Below are positions 17,974 to 26,911 of a stretch of 64,000 nucleotides of DNA, one piece after another (within the stretch, counting starts at the first letter, position 1; every line of letters begins with the position of its first letter). The stretch is from Thiofilum flexile DSM 14609. Lineage in GTDB: Bacteria > Pseudomonadota > Gammaproteobacteria > Thiotrichales > Thiotrichaceae. The stretch lies in NCBI RefSeq assembly GCF_000380185.1, contig NZ_KB904750.1:41542-105541 (forward strand), in the 5' to 3' direction. The notes under the pieces are model-generated. The model made no database searches. It saw nothing but the letters and a program-made list of their open reading frames with translations, and was not told the origin of the DNA. Both the position numbers and the translations under genes were made by a program.

Positions 17974-19058
17974 ACTCCTACAGCTAGACGCTCATGTCCG
18001 AGCGCGAGAATGTTCTTAGCCGCATTGACATCTCTATCATGCACAGCTCCACACTCGGAGCAAGACCATTCTCTTATTCCAAGACCTACTCTACCTTTCG
18101 GACTATTAGGGCTTATACAGCCGCAACACGAGCAGGTTTGGGTGGTGTACGATTCATTGACTTCTAGAAACACCCCTGACCGCGCACTCGCTTTGTATTT
18201 CAGTTGTGTCTTGAGCATAAACCAGCCCGCATCTAAAACGCTCTTTGCCATTTTCGTTTTAGTTAGACCGGAACTGCTCACATTGCCAATGATGATTAAG
18301 CCGTTTGCTTTCACGACTTTATTGGAAAATTGATGGATAGCCTCTAAGCGCCTATTTTTGATCTGAGCGTGAAGCGCTTTTACCCGTTTCTTTTGCTTAG
18401 CTCTCTGAGCTTTACCTAGTGTTGGTTCTAGTTCACGATAGAAATCACCACTCTCTAATTTATCCCCATTGCTACAGGTCGCAGTGTCTTTCAATCCTAG
18501 GTCAATACCTACTTCACCCGTAGCAGTCGATTCAATGTTGGGTACTTCCACGACAATATTGAAGTACCAACGGCCTCGTGCCTCTTGGGAAAAGCTACCT
18601 GAGCGAAACTCGTATTGCGCGAGGTTGTAGCTATCCCAAACACCAAAGAAATGCCCAGCATATCTGACTTGTCCATTCTTCCAAACCACAGCACCTTTTT
18701 TAAACGGTACCCAGCCTAAGGAACGTTTAGAACCACTGGATACCCGCCAACGCAGTTTGCTTTTCTTGAATTGCTTACGGGCTTTTTCATGAACGGCTAT
18801 CGTTTCTTGAACCGTGCTAGAGTGAATCATAAAGCCTCGTTCGGCTTTCATACCTTTGAGGTCTTTTTGTAGATCGTAGGCGCTGAGATAGAGTGAGTGA
18901 AAACCAAACTCCGGAATGAAAAAATGTGAATAATAGGCGGTTTCTTCATTCGCTACATTCCAGACCTGATTCACCTCATAGGCCATACGCTCAAGAATAG
19001 CTTTATGTTTATCCTTGATGCGAACTTTGAGAGTTTTGAGGTGAGTGGATGATTTCAT
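17961..19058 (-). CDS. tnpB: TnpB RNA-guided nuclease, IS200/IS605 family
   Basis: A 365-residue TnpB. The RuvC-I aspartate is D186 in GIDLGLKDTA; the zinc finger has C309/C312 and C333/C336; RuvC-III is D343 in HDRDVNAAKNI. At the canonical RuvC-II site, where most TnpBs have a glutamate (VVEDL), this protein has IIIGNVSSSGL with Gly258 instead. Glu302 in VNESYTTQTCS is a candidate displaced glutamate, an arrangement known in some TnpB/Fanzor lineages. TnpB cuts DNA guided by an omega-RNA from the element's right end. The stop codon lies inside the right-end hairpin. Length is slightly short but all domains are complete. Confidence 0.93.
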   Translation of the reverse strand: MKSSTHLKTLKVRIKDKHKAILERMAYEVNQVWNVANEETAYYSHFFIPEFGFHSLYLSAYDLQKDLKGMKAERGFMIHSSTVQETIAVHEKARKQFKKSKLRWRVSSGSKRSLGWVPFKKGAVVWKNGQVRYAGHFFGVWDSYNLAQYEFRSGSFSQEARGRWYFNIVVEVPNIESTATGEVGIDLGLKDTATCSNGDKLESGDFYRELEPTLGKAQRAKQKKRVKALHAQIKNRRLEAIHQFSNKVVKANGLIIIGNVSSSGLTKTKMAKSVLDAGWFMLKTQLKYKASARSGVFLEVNESYTTQTCSCCGCISPNSPKGRVGLGIREWSCSECGAVHDRDVNAAKNILALGHERLAVGVPVL

Positions 19059-19198
19059 GATGTTGATTATACTACAAAAGGTGCTAACTGCTATTACTGG
19101 TAGTACTACCTTTCATCGGCTGTCGCCGATCGCCTTATATCCCCTAGCTGAAGCAAGAGGCTTTACGGCTGGTTCGGTAATTATCAGTATACGGGTTA

Positions 19199-20020
19199 TC
19201 AGGAATTAAGGAATAAATCCCCCAACAACCGATGTCCGGGTGCTACCGCATAGTGATCTAGATTGGTAATCCCTTCCGCAGAGAGGACTTCGTCATCGAT
19301 ATAAAAATGTCCGGTTGTGGTTTTAGCATCACGTTTGAAAATAGCACAGGCGGCATCAGCTAAAATCTCCGGCTTGCGACAGCCTTCTGGTTTAACCATA
19401 CCACCTAACATCTGAATCGCAGCGGTATAAATCACGGTACGCGGCCATAAAGCATTTACCGCCACCCTACCCCTAAACTCCTCAGAGAAACCCAACACAC
19501 ACATACTCATACCATATTTAGCCATAGTATAAGCCGTATGGTTTTTAAACCATTTAGGATCCATATCTAGCGGGGGAGATAGCATTAAAATATGCGGATT
19601 TTCGGCTTTGAGTAGCTCTGGCAAACACGCTTGAGAGGTCGCAAACGTACCGCGTGCATTGACTTGATTCATTAAGTCATAACGCTTCATGGGCGTTTCA
19701 AGCGTGCCGGTTAGATTAATCGCACTGGCATTATTCACCAGAATATCTAAGCCACCAAAAGTCGCCACGGTTTGGGCAACAGCGGCGGCGATTTCATCTT
19801 CATTGCGAATATCAACCTTCAGGGGTAGCGCTTTACCCCCTGCTTTTTCAATCGCCTCGGCTGCGCTATAAATCGTGCCGGGGAGCTTAGGATGTTCTTC
19901 GGTCGTTTTAGCCGCAATCGCTATATTCGCCCCTTCTGAAGCGGCTTTAAGTGCAATCGCTAAGCCAATGCCACGACTGCCGCCGGTAATGAATAGGGTT
20001 TTTCCTTGTAAGGTACTCAT
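19199..20020 (-). CDS. SDR-family oxidoreductase (HSDL2-like)
   Basis: A 273-residue short-chain dehydrogenase. NAD(P)-binding TGGSRGIGLAIA lies near residue 12, NNASAINL in the middle, and the catalytic YxxxK is in HTAYTMAKYGMSM. The LSPPLDMDPKWFKNH segment and the MAKYGMSMCVLGFSEEFRG stretch are characteristic of the HSDL2-like subgroup, linked in animals to peroxisomal lipid metabolism. The C-terminal SCP2 domain found in human HSDL2 is absent. Its start overlaps the end of the enoyl-CoA hydratase gene by 4 bp, so it belongs to the beta-oxidation operon. Confidence 0.88.
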   Translation of the reverse strand: MSTLQGKTLFITGGSRGIGLAIALKAASEGANIAIAAKTTEEHPKLPGTIYSAAEAIEKAGGKALPLKVDIRNEDEIAAAVAQTVATFGGLDILVNNASAINLTGTLETPMKRYDLMNQVNARGTFATSQACLPELLKAENPHILMLSPPLDMDPKWFKNHTAYTMAKYGMSMCVLGFSEEFRGRVAVNALWPRTVIYTAAIQMLGGMVKPEGCRKPEILADAACAIFKRDAKTTTGHFYIDDEVLSAEGITNLDHYAVAPGHRLLGDLFLNS

Positions 20021-20808
20021 GATGATTTCCTTTTATTCACAAAAGCCGTGACACGTTGGGCAAAATCAGGCGTTAACATACAACCGGCAAAGCTTTCTTG
20101 CTCGGCTTGTAATTGCTGCTCTAATGAATGACCACTTGACTGATTGATCAAACCCTTAGCTTGTGCGAGGGCATGTTGCGGCACTTGTGCTAAGCGTTGA
20201 GCGAGTAACAAGGTGTTTTCTGGTAACTGCTCGACGGGTACGACCTGATTCACCAAACCCATTTGCAATACTTGCTCTGCGTTATACACATCATTTAACA
20301 GTGTGACGGCTTTGGCTCGCTTTTCGCCAATCATACGTGGCAAAAAGTAAGTAAATCCGCCATCGGGTGATAATCCCACTTGGCAATACGCCGAGGTTAG
20401 CTTTAAATCCGCCCCCGCAATAGCCAGATCACAAGCGGCTAATATACTCACGCCGAATCCCGCCACAGCCCCTTGTACTGAAGCAAGTACAGGTTTACGA
20501 ATGGAGCGAATCAGACTAATGGTTTCATGTACTAAGGCAATCGCTTCTAAGCCAGCTTGATGCCGCTCCTGCTCGGACATAGACAGAGTACCCGCGAAAT
20601 AGACTAAATCCCCTCCCGCCATGAAATGCCCTGCATCCCCTTTGATAATGATACAACGCACTTGATCATTGTCTTGGGCTTGTAATAGCTCAGCTTTTAA
20701 TTGACTTGCCATATCTAGAGTCAGAGCATTTAAAAAAGCCGGTCGACTGAGCGTTAAGGTCAAGAGAGATTCATGTAAATGCGATTTAACAACGGTTTCC
20801 ATGTCCAT
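20017..20808 (-). CDS. enoyl-CoA hydratase/isomerase (PaaG-like crotonase)
   Basis: A 263-residue single-domain crotonase. The oxyanion-hole segments are AGHFMAGGDLVYF and GAVAGFGVSILAACDLAIA; GLSPDGGFTYFLPRMIG places an Asp where isomerases of the PaaG group have one. It acts on 2-enoyl- or 3-enoyl-CoA in beta-oxidation, probably allowing unsaturated substrates to enter the spiral. The acyl-CoA dehydrogenase gene is 5 bp upstream and the SDR gene overlaps its 3' end, so the order is tightly operonic. Exact hydratase versus isomerase activity cannot be fixed from sequence. Confidence 0.88.
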   Translation of the reverse strand: MDMETVVKSHLHESLLTLTLSRPAFLNALTLDMASQLKAELLQAQDNDQVRCIIIKGDAGHFMAGGDLVYFAGTLSMSEQERHQAGLEAIALVHETISLIRSIRKPVLASVQGAVAGFGVSILAACDLAIAGADLKLTSAYCQVGLSPDGGFTYFLPRMIGEKRAKAVTLLNDVYNAEQVLQMGLVNQVVPVEQLPENTLLLAQRLAQVPQHALAQAKGLINQSSGHSLEQQLQAEQESFAGCMLTPDFAQRVTAFVNKRKSS

Positions 20809-20813
20809 ACTCC

Positions 20814-22604
20814 CTAAAACGCTTCGTGATTAAATTGCATTAAAGTCTGGCTACCGGACAGAATCGCCGACAATAGCGCTCCGGTTTGTGGTAAGAGACG
20901 TGCAAAGTAAAACTGTGCGGTATCGAGTTTCGCCTGATAAAACTCTGCCTCACCCTCGCCCTGTTTTGCCAATGCAATTTCCGCCATGCGAAGCCATAAA
21001 TAGCCCAAGGCCACTAAGGCAAATAAGCGTAAGTAATCGGTGGCGGCAGCGGCCGCTTCATCAGGATCTTTTAGACCTTGTTGCGCAATGAATCCGGTGG
21101 CTTGTTGCAAACGTCCAAACGCTTTCATCAGGCCACCGATCATAACTTGTAGCTCATCGCTGCTATCGGCTGATTTTTGCTCTAGATACTCACTCACTTC
21201 ATGGAAGAAAGGCCGTAAGAGACGTCCGGTATTTTGTGCCATTTTGCGCCCAACTAAATCCAGCGCTTGAATACCATTAGTGCCTTCGTAAATCTGCGTA
21301 ATACGTGCATCACGGACAAATTGCTCCATACCCCATTCACGAATAAAACCGTGTCCGCCATAGATTTGCACCCCTAAATTGGTCACATCGGTGGCACAAT
21401 CCGTCATAAAGGCTTTTACAATGGGGGTCATGAGCGCGACAAAATCATCGGCACTTTGCTTTTGCTTAGGATCGGTCGCACGATTGGATTCATCTAGCTT
21501 ACGCGCGACCCAAATGGCTAAGGCTCGATTGCCCTCGGTATAGGCTCGCATAGTCAATAACATACGGCGCACATCGGGATGCACAAACAAGGGATCCGCT
21601 GGTTTATCCGGTTGGAAGGGTGCTTTTAATGCACGACCTTGTAGGCGATCACGCGCATAGGCGACAGCATTTTGATAGGACACTTCACTTAAGCCCAAAC
21701 CTTGAATACCCACGCCTAAACGGGCGGTATTCATCATTTGGAACATGGCCTGCATACCCTTATTCAAAGTACCGACTAGATAACCCTCTGCCGCATCAAA
21801 GTTAATTACACAAGTCGCCGAGGCTTTAATCCCCATCTTGTGCTCAATCGAACCACAACTCACCCCATTAGCCGCGCCCACTGAACCATCCGCATTGACT
21901 AAATACTTAGGCACAATAAAGAGACTAATCCCTTTAATACCAGCTGGTGCATCGGGAGTACGAGCCAGCACTAAGTGAATAATATTATCGGTGAGGTCCT
22001 GCTCACCGGCAGAGATGAAGATTTTAGTACCCGTGACTTTATAAGCGCCATTGCTCTGTGGCTCGGCTTTGGTACGTACTAGACCTAAATCGGTGCCACA
22101 GTGTGGCTCGGTCAAGCACATCGTGCCACTCCACTCACCTGTTACCATTTTAGGTAAATAGGTCGTTTTTAATTCATCCGTACCGAATTTAGCCAAGGCG
22201 TTATACGCCCCCTCAGTCAAGCCCGGATACATACCAAACGACATATTGGCGCTACAAATCATTTCCTCAACCATCATACCGATGGTTTTAGGCAAACCTT
22301 GTCCGCCATAGGTGGGGTCTGCAGTGACAGCTCCCCAACCATTCTCACAAAACGCTTGATAGGCGGCTTTAAACCCTTTAGGGGTAGTCACTGCACCATT
22401 ATTAAAATGGCAACCTTCTTCATCACCGGATTGATTTAAGGGTTGCAGTACGGTTTCACAAAACCGCCCTGCCTCTTCCAGAATCGTATCGGTCAGATCA
22501 GTATCCACCTCCTCAAAGCCGGGTAAGGCTTGTAATGAGGTGGCATCAAAAAGCTCTTTATAGACAAACTGTAAATCGCGTAAGGGTGCTTTATAAGTAG
22601 GCAT
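20814..22604 (-). CDS. acyl-CoA dehydrogenase with C-terminal extension (AcdA/DmdC-like)
   Basis: A 596-residue flavin acyl-CoA dehydrogenase of the large subgroup with an extra C-terminal helical domain, which also includes 3-methylmercaptopropionyl-CoA dehydrogenase DmdC. The FAD/substrate motif MCLTEPHCGTDLG is near residue 165, and RITQIYEGTNGIQALDLVGRK supplies the glutamate position and FAD contacts. It catalyses the first oxidation of beta-oxidation and feeds electrons to ETF and the ETF-QO encoded nearby. It lies 4 bp from the upstream hydroxyacyl-CoA dehydrogenase gene. Confidence 0.92.
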   Translation of the reverse strand: MPTYKAPLRDLQFVYKELFDATSLQALPGFEEVDTDLTDTILEEAGRFCETVLQPLNQSGDEEGCHFNNGAVTTPKGFKAAYQAFCENGWGAVTADPTYGGQGLPKTIGMMVEEMICSANMSFGMYPGLTEGAYNALAKFGTDELKTTYLPKMVTGEWSGTMCLTEPHCGTDLGLVRTKAEPQSNGAYKVTGTKIFISAGEQDLTDNIIHLVLARTPDAPAGIKGISLFIVPKYLVNADGSVGAANGVSCGSIEHKMGIKASATCVINFDAAEGYLVGTLNKGMQAMFQMMNTARLGVGIQGLGLSEVSYQNAVAYARDRLQGRALKAPFQPDKPADPLFVHPDVRRMLLTMRAYTEGNRALAIWVARKLDESNRATDPKQKQSADDFVALMTPIVKAFMTDCATDVTNLGVQIYGGHGFIREWGMEQFVRDARITQIYEGTNGIQALDLVGRKMAQNTGRLLRPFFHEVSEYLEQKSADSSDELQVMIGGLMKAFGRLQQATGFIAQQGLKDPDEAAAAATDYLRLFALVALGYLWLRMAEIALAKQGEGEAEFYQAKLDTAQFYFARLLPQTGALLSAILSGSQTLMQFNHEAF

Positions 22605-22608
22605 AATA

Positions 22609-24933
22609 TTAATTCCTCAAGGGTTTACCAGTGTCTAACATATGTTCAACACGCGCTAAGGTATCGGGATGACGAATCAGGGTCATAAAGGCTTCACGCT
22701 CTAATTCCAATAACTCATCCTCACTCACGGTTTCAGTGATATCGGTATCACCCCCACTTAAGACTTCAGCTAATTGCAAGGATACGACTTCATCATGCGG
22801 GGTCGCTTTACCCATCTTACGGAAATCTGTTACGGCCATCGTTAGCGCTACTTTTGCGGTTTTACCCGGTAAACTGAGTTCTACTGGTGTGGGCGCTTGA
22901 TAGCCCTCCACCATTGCTAAAGCCTGAGCCTTTGCATCGGCGAGTAAACGATCCCGATTCATAGTGATTTTGTCGGTCGGACGTAAGAACAATAGCTCTT
23001 GAGCTTCCTGTGCGGATTTCGCCACGGTTGCGGTACTAATCATTTCAAAGGTTTTAGCTACCGGCGGTATTGGCCCACCCGGACGCTTAGGATTTGTGAC
23101 CCAACGGGTCAGCATCTCTTTACAACCACCCCAGCCCGGCACAACCCCGACACCGACTTCTACTAAGCCCATATAGGTTTCGGCGTGAGCTTGAATCGCA
23201 TCGCAATGTAGTAGAATTTCACATCCGCCCCCTAATGCCATACCCGCAGGCGCACCCACCACCGGGAAAGGCGCATATTTCAAGGCTTTATAAGTATCTT
23301 GCCCACTTTTAATCAATGCTTCGATCTGATCCCAAGTAGCGATATTCGCGCCGAATAACAATAGCCCGATATTAGCCCCTACTGAGAAATTAGAGCCTTC
23401 GTTATACACCACTAAAGCCTTATAACTACGCTTCACCAATGCAATGGTCTTGCCAATCATCTCCATGATTTGCGGGTCCATAGAGTTCATTTTGCTAGTG
23501 AACTCCAGGCATAGCACCCCATCACCAATATCCCATACACTCGCCGAGCCATTTCTGAGCACGGGTTTAGAGCGTAGTTTAATATCAGAGAGCAGTACGA
23601 CACCGGCTGCACGTGGCAGCGGCTGATAAGTGCCATTAGTATTCAGGTACTCTAACTGCCCCTCTTGTACCCGATAAAAACTACCGACTTGAGCCGCTTG
23701 GGTAACAAGTGCAGGAACCGGCAGACCTTCAGCCTGTAAACGCTCAGCAAAACGCTTAGCCCCTAATTGGTCAATCAATTCAAATGGGCCATATTTCCAG
23801 TTATAGCCTAGACGCATGGCCTCATCGACTGCTGGAATTTGATCCGCAATGGTAGGAACTAAAGAAGCCGCATAAGACAAGACCTGTGACAAAACTTTCC
23901 ACGCATACTGACCACCACGATCGGGATATACCACTAAGGCAGCAAGACCCGCTTTGGATTCTTTGAGACTATCTAAACGAGCTTCAACCGAAGGCGCATA
24001 ATCACCTGTTTTTAGATTGAGTGATTCTTTAACCTTTTGCCCACCCGCACGATTGATGCGATAGAAACCACCCTTGCCTTTGCGTCCGGTATAGCCATCT
24101 TTAATCATGGCATGAATAAAATCGGGAATAATGGCTTTAGCATGAAAGACATCCTCTGGAGCTAGGGTACGTTTCATGCTTTCCATTAAATGCGGCATGA
24201 GGTCAATACCCACGAGATCCGATAAACCAAAGACCCCAGTTTTGGGAATACCCATGGGTTTACTGCCCACCGCATCCGCCTCTTCTACGGTTAGCCCTAG
24301 ATTAATCGCCTCTAAAATAGCGGTTTGAATCCAGTAGATCCCAATGCGATTAGCGATAAATCCGGGCGTATCCTTACAAGGCACAACCCCTTTACCTAAA
24401 CGTACATCCGCAAAGCGGCTAATGGTGTCAATGACTTCGGGTTTAGTTTTTGCCCCACCTGTCACTTCTAATAAACGCATATAGCGCGGTGGATTAAAGA
24501 AATGGGTAATTAAAAAGTATTCTGCAAAACTATCCGGTAAACCAGCGACTAAATCCTGTAAGGGAATCGTCGAGGTATTAGAAGACACAATGGCATCAAC
24601 ACGGCGTACTGCATTAATTTTTTGATAGAGGCTTTGTTTAATATCTAGCCGCTCAATAACCGCCTCAATAATCCAATCACAATCGGCCAATAGGCTCATG
24701 TGGTCTTCAATATTGCCGGTGGTAATGTGCTTAGCATTACGGCTACTCATTAAGGGTGCGGGATCTGCTTTTAGTAGTTTTTCAACCGCGGTTTCCGCCA
24801 CAATATTACGATTGCTGGCCTCTTTAGGTACTATATCGAGCAGTACGACTGGAATTTGAGCATTAGCGATATGAGCGGCGATACCGGCTCCCATCACCCC
24901 TGCCCCTATAACGGCAACTTTACGGATGTCCAT
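22609..24933 (-). CDS. 3-hydroxyacyl-CoA dehydrogenase/enoyl-CoA hydratase fusion (FadN-like)
   Basis: A 774-residue bifunctional enzyme. The N-terminal NAD-binding domain has VIGAGVMGAGIAAHIANA, the HFFNPPRYMRLLEV catalytic-His loop and FIANRIG; the C-terminal crotonase domain has NFSVGANIGLLL and GMALGGGCEILLHCD. The order is dehydrogenase first and hydratase last, the reverse of FadB/FadJ and like FadN of Bacillus. It converts enoyl-CoA to 3-ketoacyl-CoA. The thiolase gene directly abuts it upstream (24933/24934), the usual pairing for the two last steps of beta-oxidation. Confidence 0.93.
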   Translation of the reverse strand: MDIRKVAVIGAGVMGAGIAAHIANAQIPVVLLDIVPKEASNRNIVAETAVEKLLKADPAPLMSSRNAKHITTGNIEDHMSLLADCDWIIEAVIERLDIKQSLYQKINAVRRVDAIVSSNTSTIPLQDLVAGLPDSFAEYFLITHFFNPPRYMRLLEVTGGAKTKPEVIDTISRFADVRLGKGVVPCKDTPGFIANRIGIYWIQTAILEAINLGLTVEEADAVGSKPMGIPKTGVFGLSDLVGIDLMPHLMESMKRTLAPEDVFHAKAIIPDFIHAMIKDGYTGRKGKGGFYRINRAGGQKVKESLNLKTGDYAPSVEARLDSLKESKAGLAALVVYPDRGGQYAWKVLSQVLSYAASLVPTIADQIPAVDEAMRLGYNWKYGPFELIDQLGAKRFAERLQAEGLPVPALVTQAAQVGSFYRVQEGQLEYLNTNGTYQPLPRAAGVVLLSDIKLRSKPVLRNGSASVWDIGDGVLCLEFTSKMNSMDPQIMEMIGKTIALVKRSYKALVVYNEGSNFSVGANIGLLLFGANIATWDQIEALIKSGQDTYKALKYAPFPVVGAPAGMALGGGCEILLHCDAIQAHAETYMGLVEVGVGVVPGWGGCKEMLTRWVTNPKRPGGPIPPVAKTFEMISTATVAKSAQEAQELLFLRPTDKITMNRDRLLADAKAQALAMVEGYQAPTPVELSLPGKTAKVALTMAVTDFRKMGKATPHDEVVSLQLAEVLSGGDTDITETVSEDELLELEREAFMTLIRHPDTLARVEHMLDTGKPLRN

Positions 24934-26058
24934 TTATACAGCCTCCAAAATAGTTGCTATGCCTTGACCGCCCCCGATACATTGGGTAGCTAGAGCAAAT
25001 TGTTTACCTTCACGTTTTAAGAGGCTTGCAGCCTTGCCGGTAATACGCGCACCTGTAGCACCTAGTGGATGACCTAAAGCCAGCGCTCCACCATCTAGAT
25101 TGATTTTGTCTAGATCTAAACTAAGGTCACGAATACAGGCGAGTGATTGGGCTGAAAACGCTTCATTCAGCTCGATGATGTCTAGATCGTTGACAGTTAA
25201 TCCGGCGCGTTTTAGTGCTTTTTGACTAGAGAGTACTGGACCAATCCCCATAATATCGGGGGCGCAACCAGAAATAGCGATACTACGAATACGCGCTAAA
25301 ATGTCTAAACCATGCGCTTTGGCAAACTCTTCACTGCATACCAACGTTGCGGCGGCACCATCGGTTAAAGGCGAGGAGGTTCCGGCGGTGACGGAGCCAT
25401 TTTCATCAAAAGCGAGTTTCAAGCTGCCTAGGGTTTCTAAAGTGGTTTCAGGGCGAATACAACCATCTTCTTTTACTGAACCTACGGCTACGATTTCCTC
25501 GGCGAGTTTACCCGCTTGTTGTGCGGCATAGGCTTTTTGGTGGCTAGCTACCGCGAATTGCTCCTGCTCAGTGCGGCTAATATGATAGAGTTTGGCTAGG
25601 TTTTCAGCTGTTATCCCCATACCCATATAGGCACCGGGCATATCAGCATAGAGTTTAGGATTCGGTGAGGGATTAAAGCCACCCATATTGACCCGTGTCA
25701 TGGATTCCACCCCCGCACAAATAAAAGCATCCCCTGCTCCCATTTGAATCGCACCGGCAGCTTGGTGAATGCTCTGCATGGATGAACCACAGAAACGGTT
25801 TACAGTTACGCCACCAATCGATAGGGGTAAACCGGCGAGTAACACGACTAAACGCGCTACATTTAAGCCCTGCTCCCCTTCGGGAAAGGCGCAGCCTAAA
25901 ATTAAGTCTTCAATCTGAGTAGGGTCGATACCCGTTTTAGCCATGAGTCCCTTTACCGCAATAGCAGCTAGATCATCGGGCCTGACTTTAGCGAGGGCAC
26001 CTTTTTTAGCAAGGGTAAAGGGTGTGCGGGTATAGCCTGCAATGACAACGGGTTTCAT
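24934..26058 (-). CDS. acetyl-CoA C-acyltransferase (thiolase)
   Basis: A 374-residue thiolase. The nucleophilic cysteine is in VNRFCGSSMQSIHQAAG, followed by NEAFSAQSLA, the GGALALGHPLGATGAR catalytic histidine, and the C-terminal QCIGGGQGIA cysteine. It performs thiolytic cleavage of 3-ketoacyl-CoA. Second gene of the operon after the MerR regulator. The protein is slightly shorter than typical FadA (about 390) but all catalytic parts are present. Confidence 0.94.
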   Translation of the reverse strand: MKPVVIAGYTRTPFTLAKKGALAKVRPDDLAAIAVKGLMAKTGIDPTQIEDLILGCAFPEGEQGLNVARLVVLLAGLPLSIGGVTVNRFCGSSMQSIHQAAGAIQMGAGDAFICAGVESMTRVNMGGFNPSPNPKLYADMPGAYMGMGITAENLAKLYHISRTEQEQFAVASHQKAYAAQQAGKLAEEIVAVGSVKEDGCIRPETTLETLGSLKLAFDENGSVTAGTSSPLTDGAAATLVCSEEFAKAHGLDILARIRSIAISGCAPDIMGIGPVLSSQKALKRAGLTVNDLDIIELNEAFSAQSLACIRDLSLDLDKINLDGGALALGHPLGATGARITGKAASLLKREGKQFALATQCIGGGQGIATILEAV

Positions 26059-26107
26059 AAGACGCTCCTAACTAACGTAATTAATTTTAACTATTAATGA
26101 TGTGTGA

Positions 26108-26494
26108 CTAATGCTTTAGCTGCTGCCTTAAAATGTCTTGGCACTCTACTTCGAGCGCCTCTAGCTCCTGCAGCATAGCCGCTAAATCCTCTTGCTGGCG
26201 GCGTAATTGATTGGTTTTATCTTGCACTCGAGTTAACAAAAACTGCATTTGAGGGACTTTTGTCATATCTAATTGATACAATTCTAGAAACTCACGAATC
26301 TCACCTAATGAGAAACCTAAACGCTTACCCCTTAACGCAAGCTTTAAACGGGCGCGATCCTGATAGTTATAGACCCGATTGACCCCCACACGCTGTGGAG
26401 TCAGCAAACCTTTATCTTCATAAAAACGAATTGCTCGTGTGGTCATACCCAACTCACTCGCTAATTCGGAAATAGTCCACAGTTTTGTTTGCAT
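26108..26494 (-). CDS. MerR-family regulator, LiuR-like
   Basis: A 128-residue DNA-binding protein: winged helix LWTISELASELGMTTRAIRFYEDKGLL, a GKRLGFSLGEIREFLELY second wing/helix, and a C-terminal dimerisation coiled coil with QMQFLLTRVQDKTNQLRRQQEDL. This is the layout of LiuR-type MerR regulators, which control branched-chain amino-acid and fatty-acid catabolism. It is the first gene of the beta-oxidation cluster. I use the ATG at 26494, which fits family N-termini; the frame extends to a TTG at 26530. A perfect 18-bp palindrome lies 48 bp upstream. Confidence 0.87.
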   Translation of the reverse strand: MQTKLWTISELASELGMTTRAIRFYEDKGLLTPQRVGVNRVYNYQDRARLKLALRGKRLGFSLGEIREFLELYQLDMTKVPQMQFLLTRVQDKTNQLRRQQEDLAAMLQELEALEVECQDILRQQLKH

Positions 26495-26541
26495 ACAAGA
26501 TGTATTGGTCAGTTTCAATAGATTAACCAATACTAGAATAC

Positions 26542-26559
26542 ATTGACGTTAACGTCAAT
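26542..26559. promoter_or_regulatory. palindromic operator upstream of the MerR/beta-oxidation operon
   Basis: ATTGACGTTAACGTCAAT is a perfect 18-bp palindrome 48 bp before the regulator start. It closely resembles binding sites described for MerR-type LiuR regulators (ACGT half-sites around a TTAA centre), so autoregulation of the operon is likely. Confidence 0.75.
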
Positions 26560-26642
26560 AACAATGCAAATTGTAAGGATGTCTAGAGATAATCACTAAC
26601 TTATTGATTTAAATATAAATAATCAAATTTATCTGGTTTACA

Positions 26643-26658
26643 TTTACGTAAACGTAAA
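26643..26658. promoter_or_regulatory. second LiuR-like operator
   Basis: TTTACGTAAACGTAAA at 26643-26658 has inverted TTTACGT/ACGTAAA arms with a 2-base spacer, the same ACGT-N2-ACGT layout as the site at 26542. It may be a second operator about 100 bp upstream. Confidence 0.6.
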
Positions 26659-26756
26659 GAAAAATTGATAGAAAAACTAGCTAATCTATGACATGTAGCA
26701 CTAGAAAGTGAGTAAAGGCTAAGCTGGTAGTAATAAGGCTGGTTATAGCATACTAA

Positions 26757-26906
26757 ACAGTGGCTCCGTTGTTTCATCAGGGAAGTGCTACCGCAACTAC
26801 ACTTGGATTCGGTGCAGGTAAAACAGTAGGTAACACTACTAATCTTGGATCCGTCAGTGGGGGGGTTACGTATGATCAAGGTAAAACAGGTCTCCCAGCA
26901 TGGTAA
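26757..26906 (+). pseudogene. orphan toxin C-terminal tip, fragment 1
   Basis: An open stretch of 49 codons with no start of its own, ending in TAA at 26904. It reads SATATTLGFGAGKTVGNTTN and ends YDQGKTGLPAW. The small-residue ATxTLGFGAGKxxG pattern resembles the pretoxin-tip segment near the C-termini of large secreted polymorphic toxins. The body of the toxin is absent. A small membrane-protein ORF begins 5 bp later, as an immunity gene would. The interpretation is inference from layout and composition. Confidence 0.5.
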
Positions 26907-26911
26907 ATATT

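Larger units (their letters stand above)
17942..19185 (-). mobile_element. IS200/IS605-type element carrying tnpB only (IS1341-like)
   Basis: A tnpB gene flanked by structured ends but without tnpA. The right end (3' of tnpB) holds a CCCCGACC/GGACGGGG hairpin at 17954-17973 followed outward by the AGGATGTCA end typical of this group. The left end (19060-19185) holds ATCGGC-TGTC-GCCGAT (19115-19130) and an imperfect hairpin near 19141-19163 resembling other IS605 left ends. There are no terminal inverted repeats or target duplication, as expected for HUH-type ends. Exact boundaries are estimates. It lies between fadD and the SDR gene. Confidence 0.8.

Noticed and set aside
26601..26879. A 92-codon minus-strand open frame
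   Set aside because: It covers the second operator and toxin-tip fragment 1, with no family similarity and odd composition.
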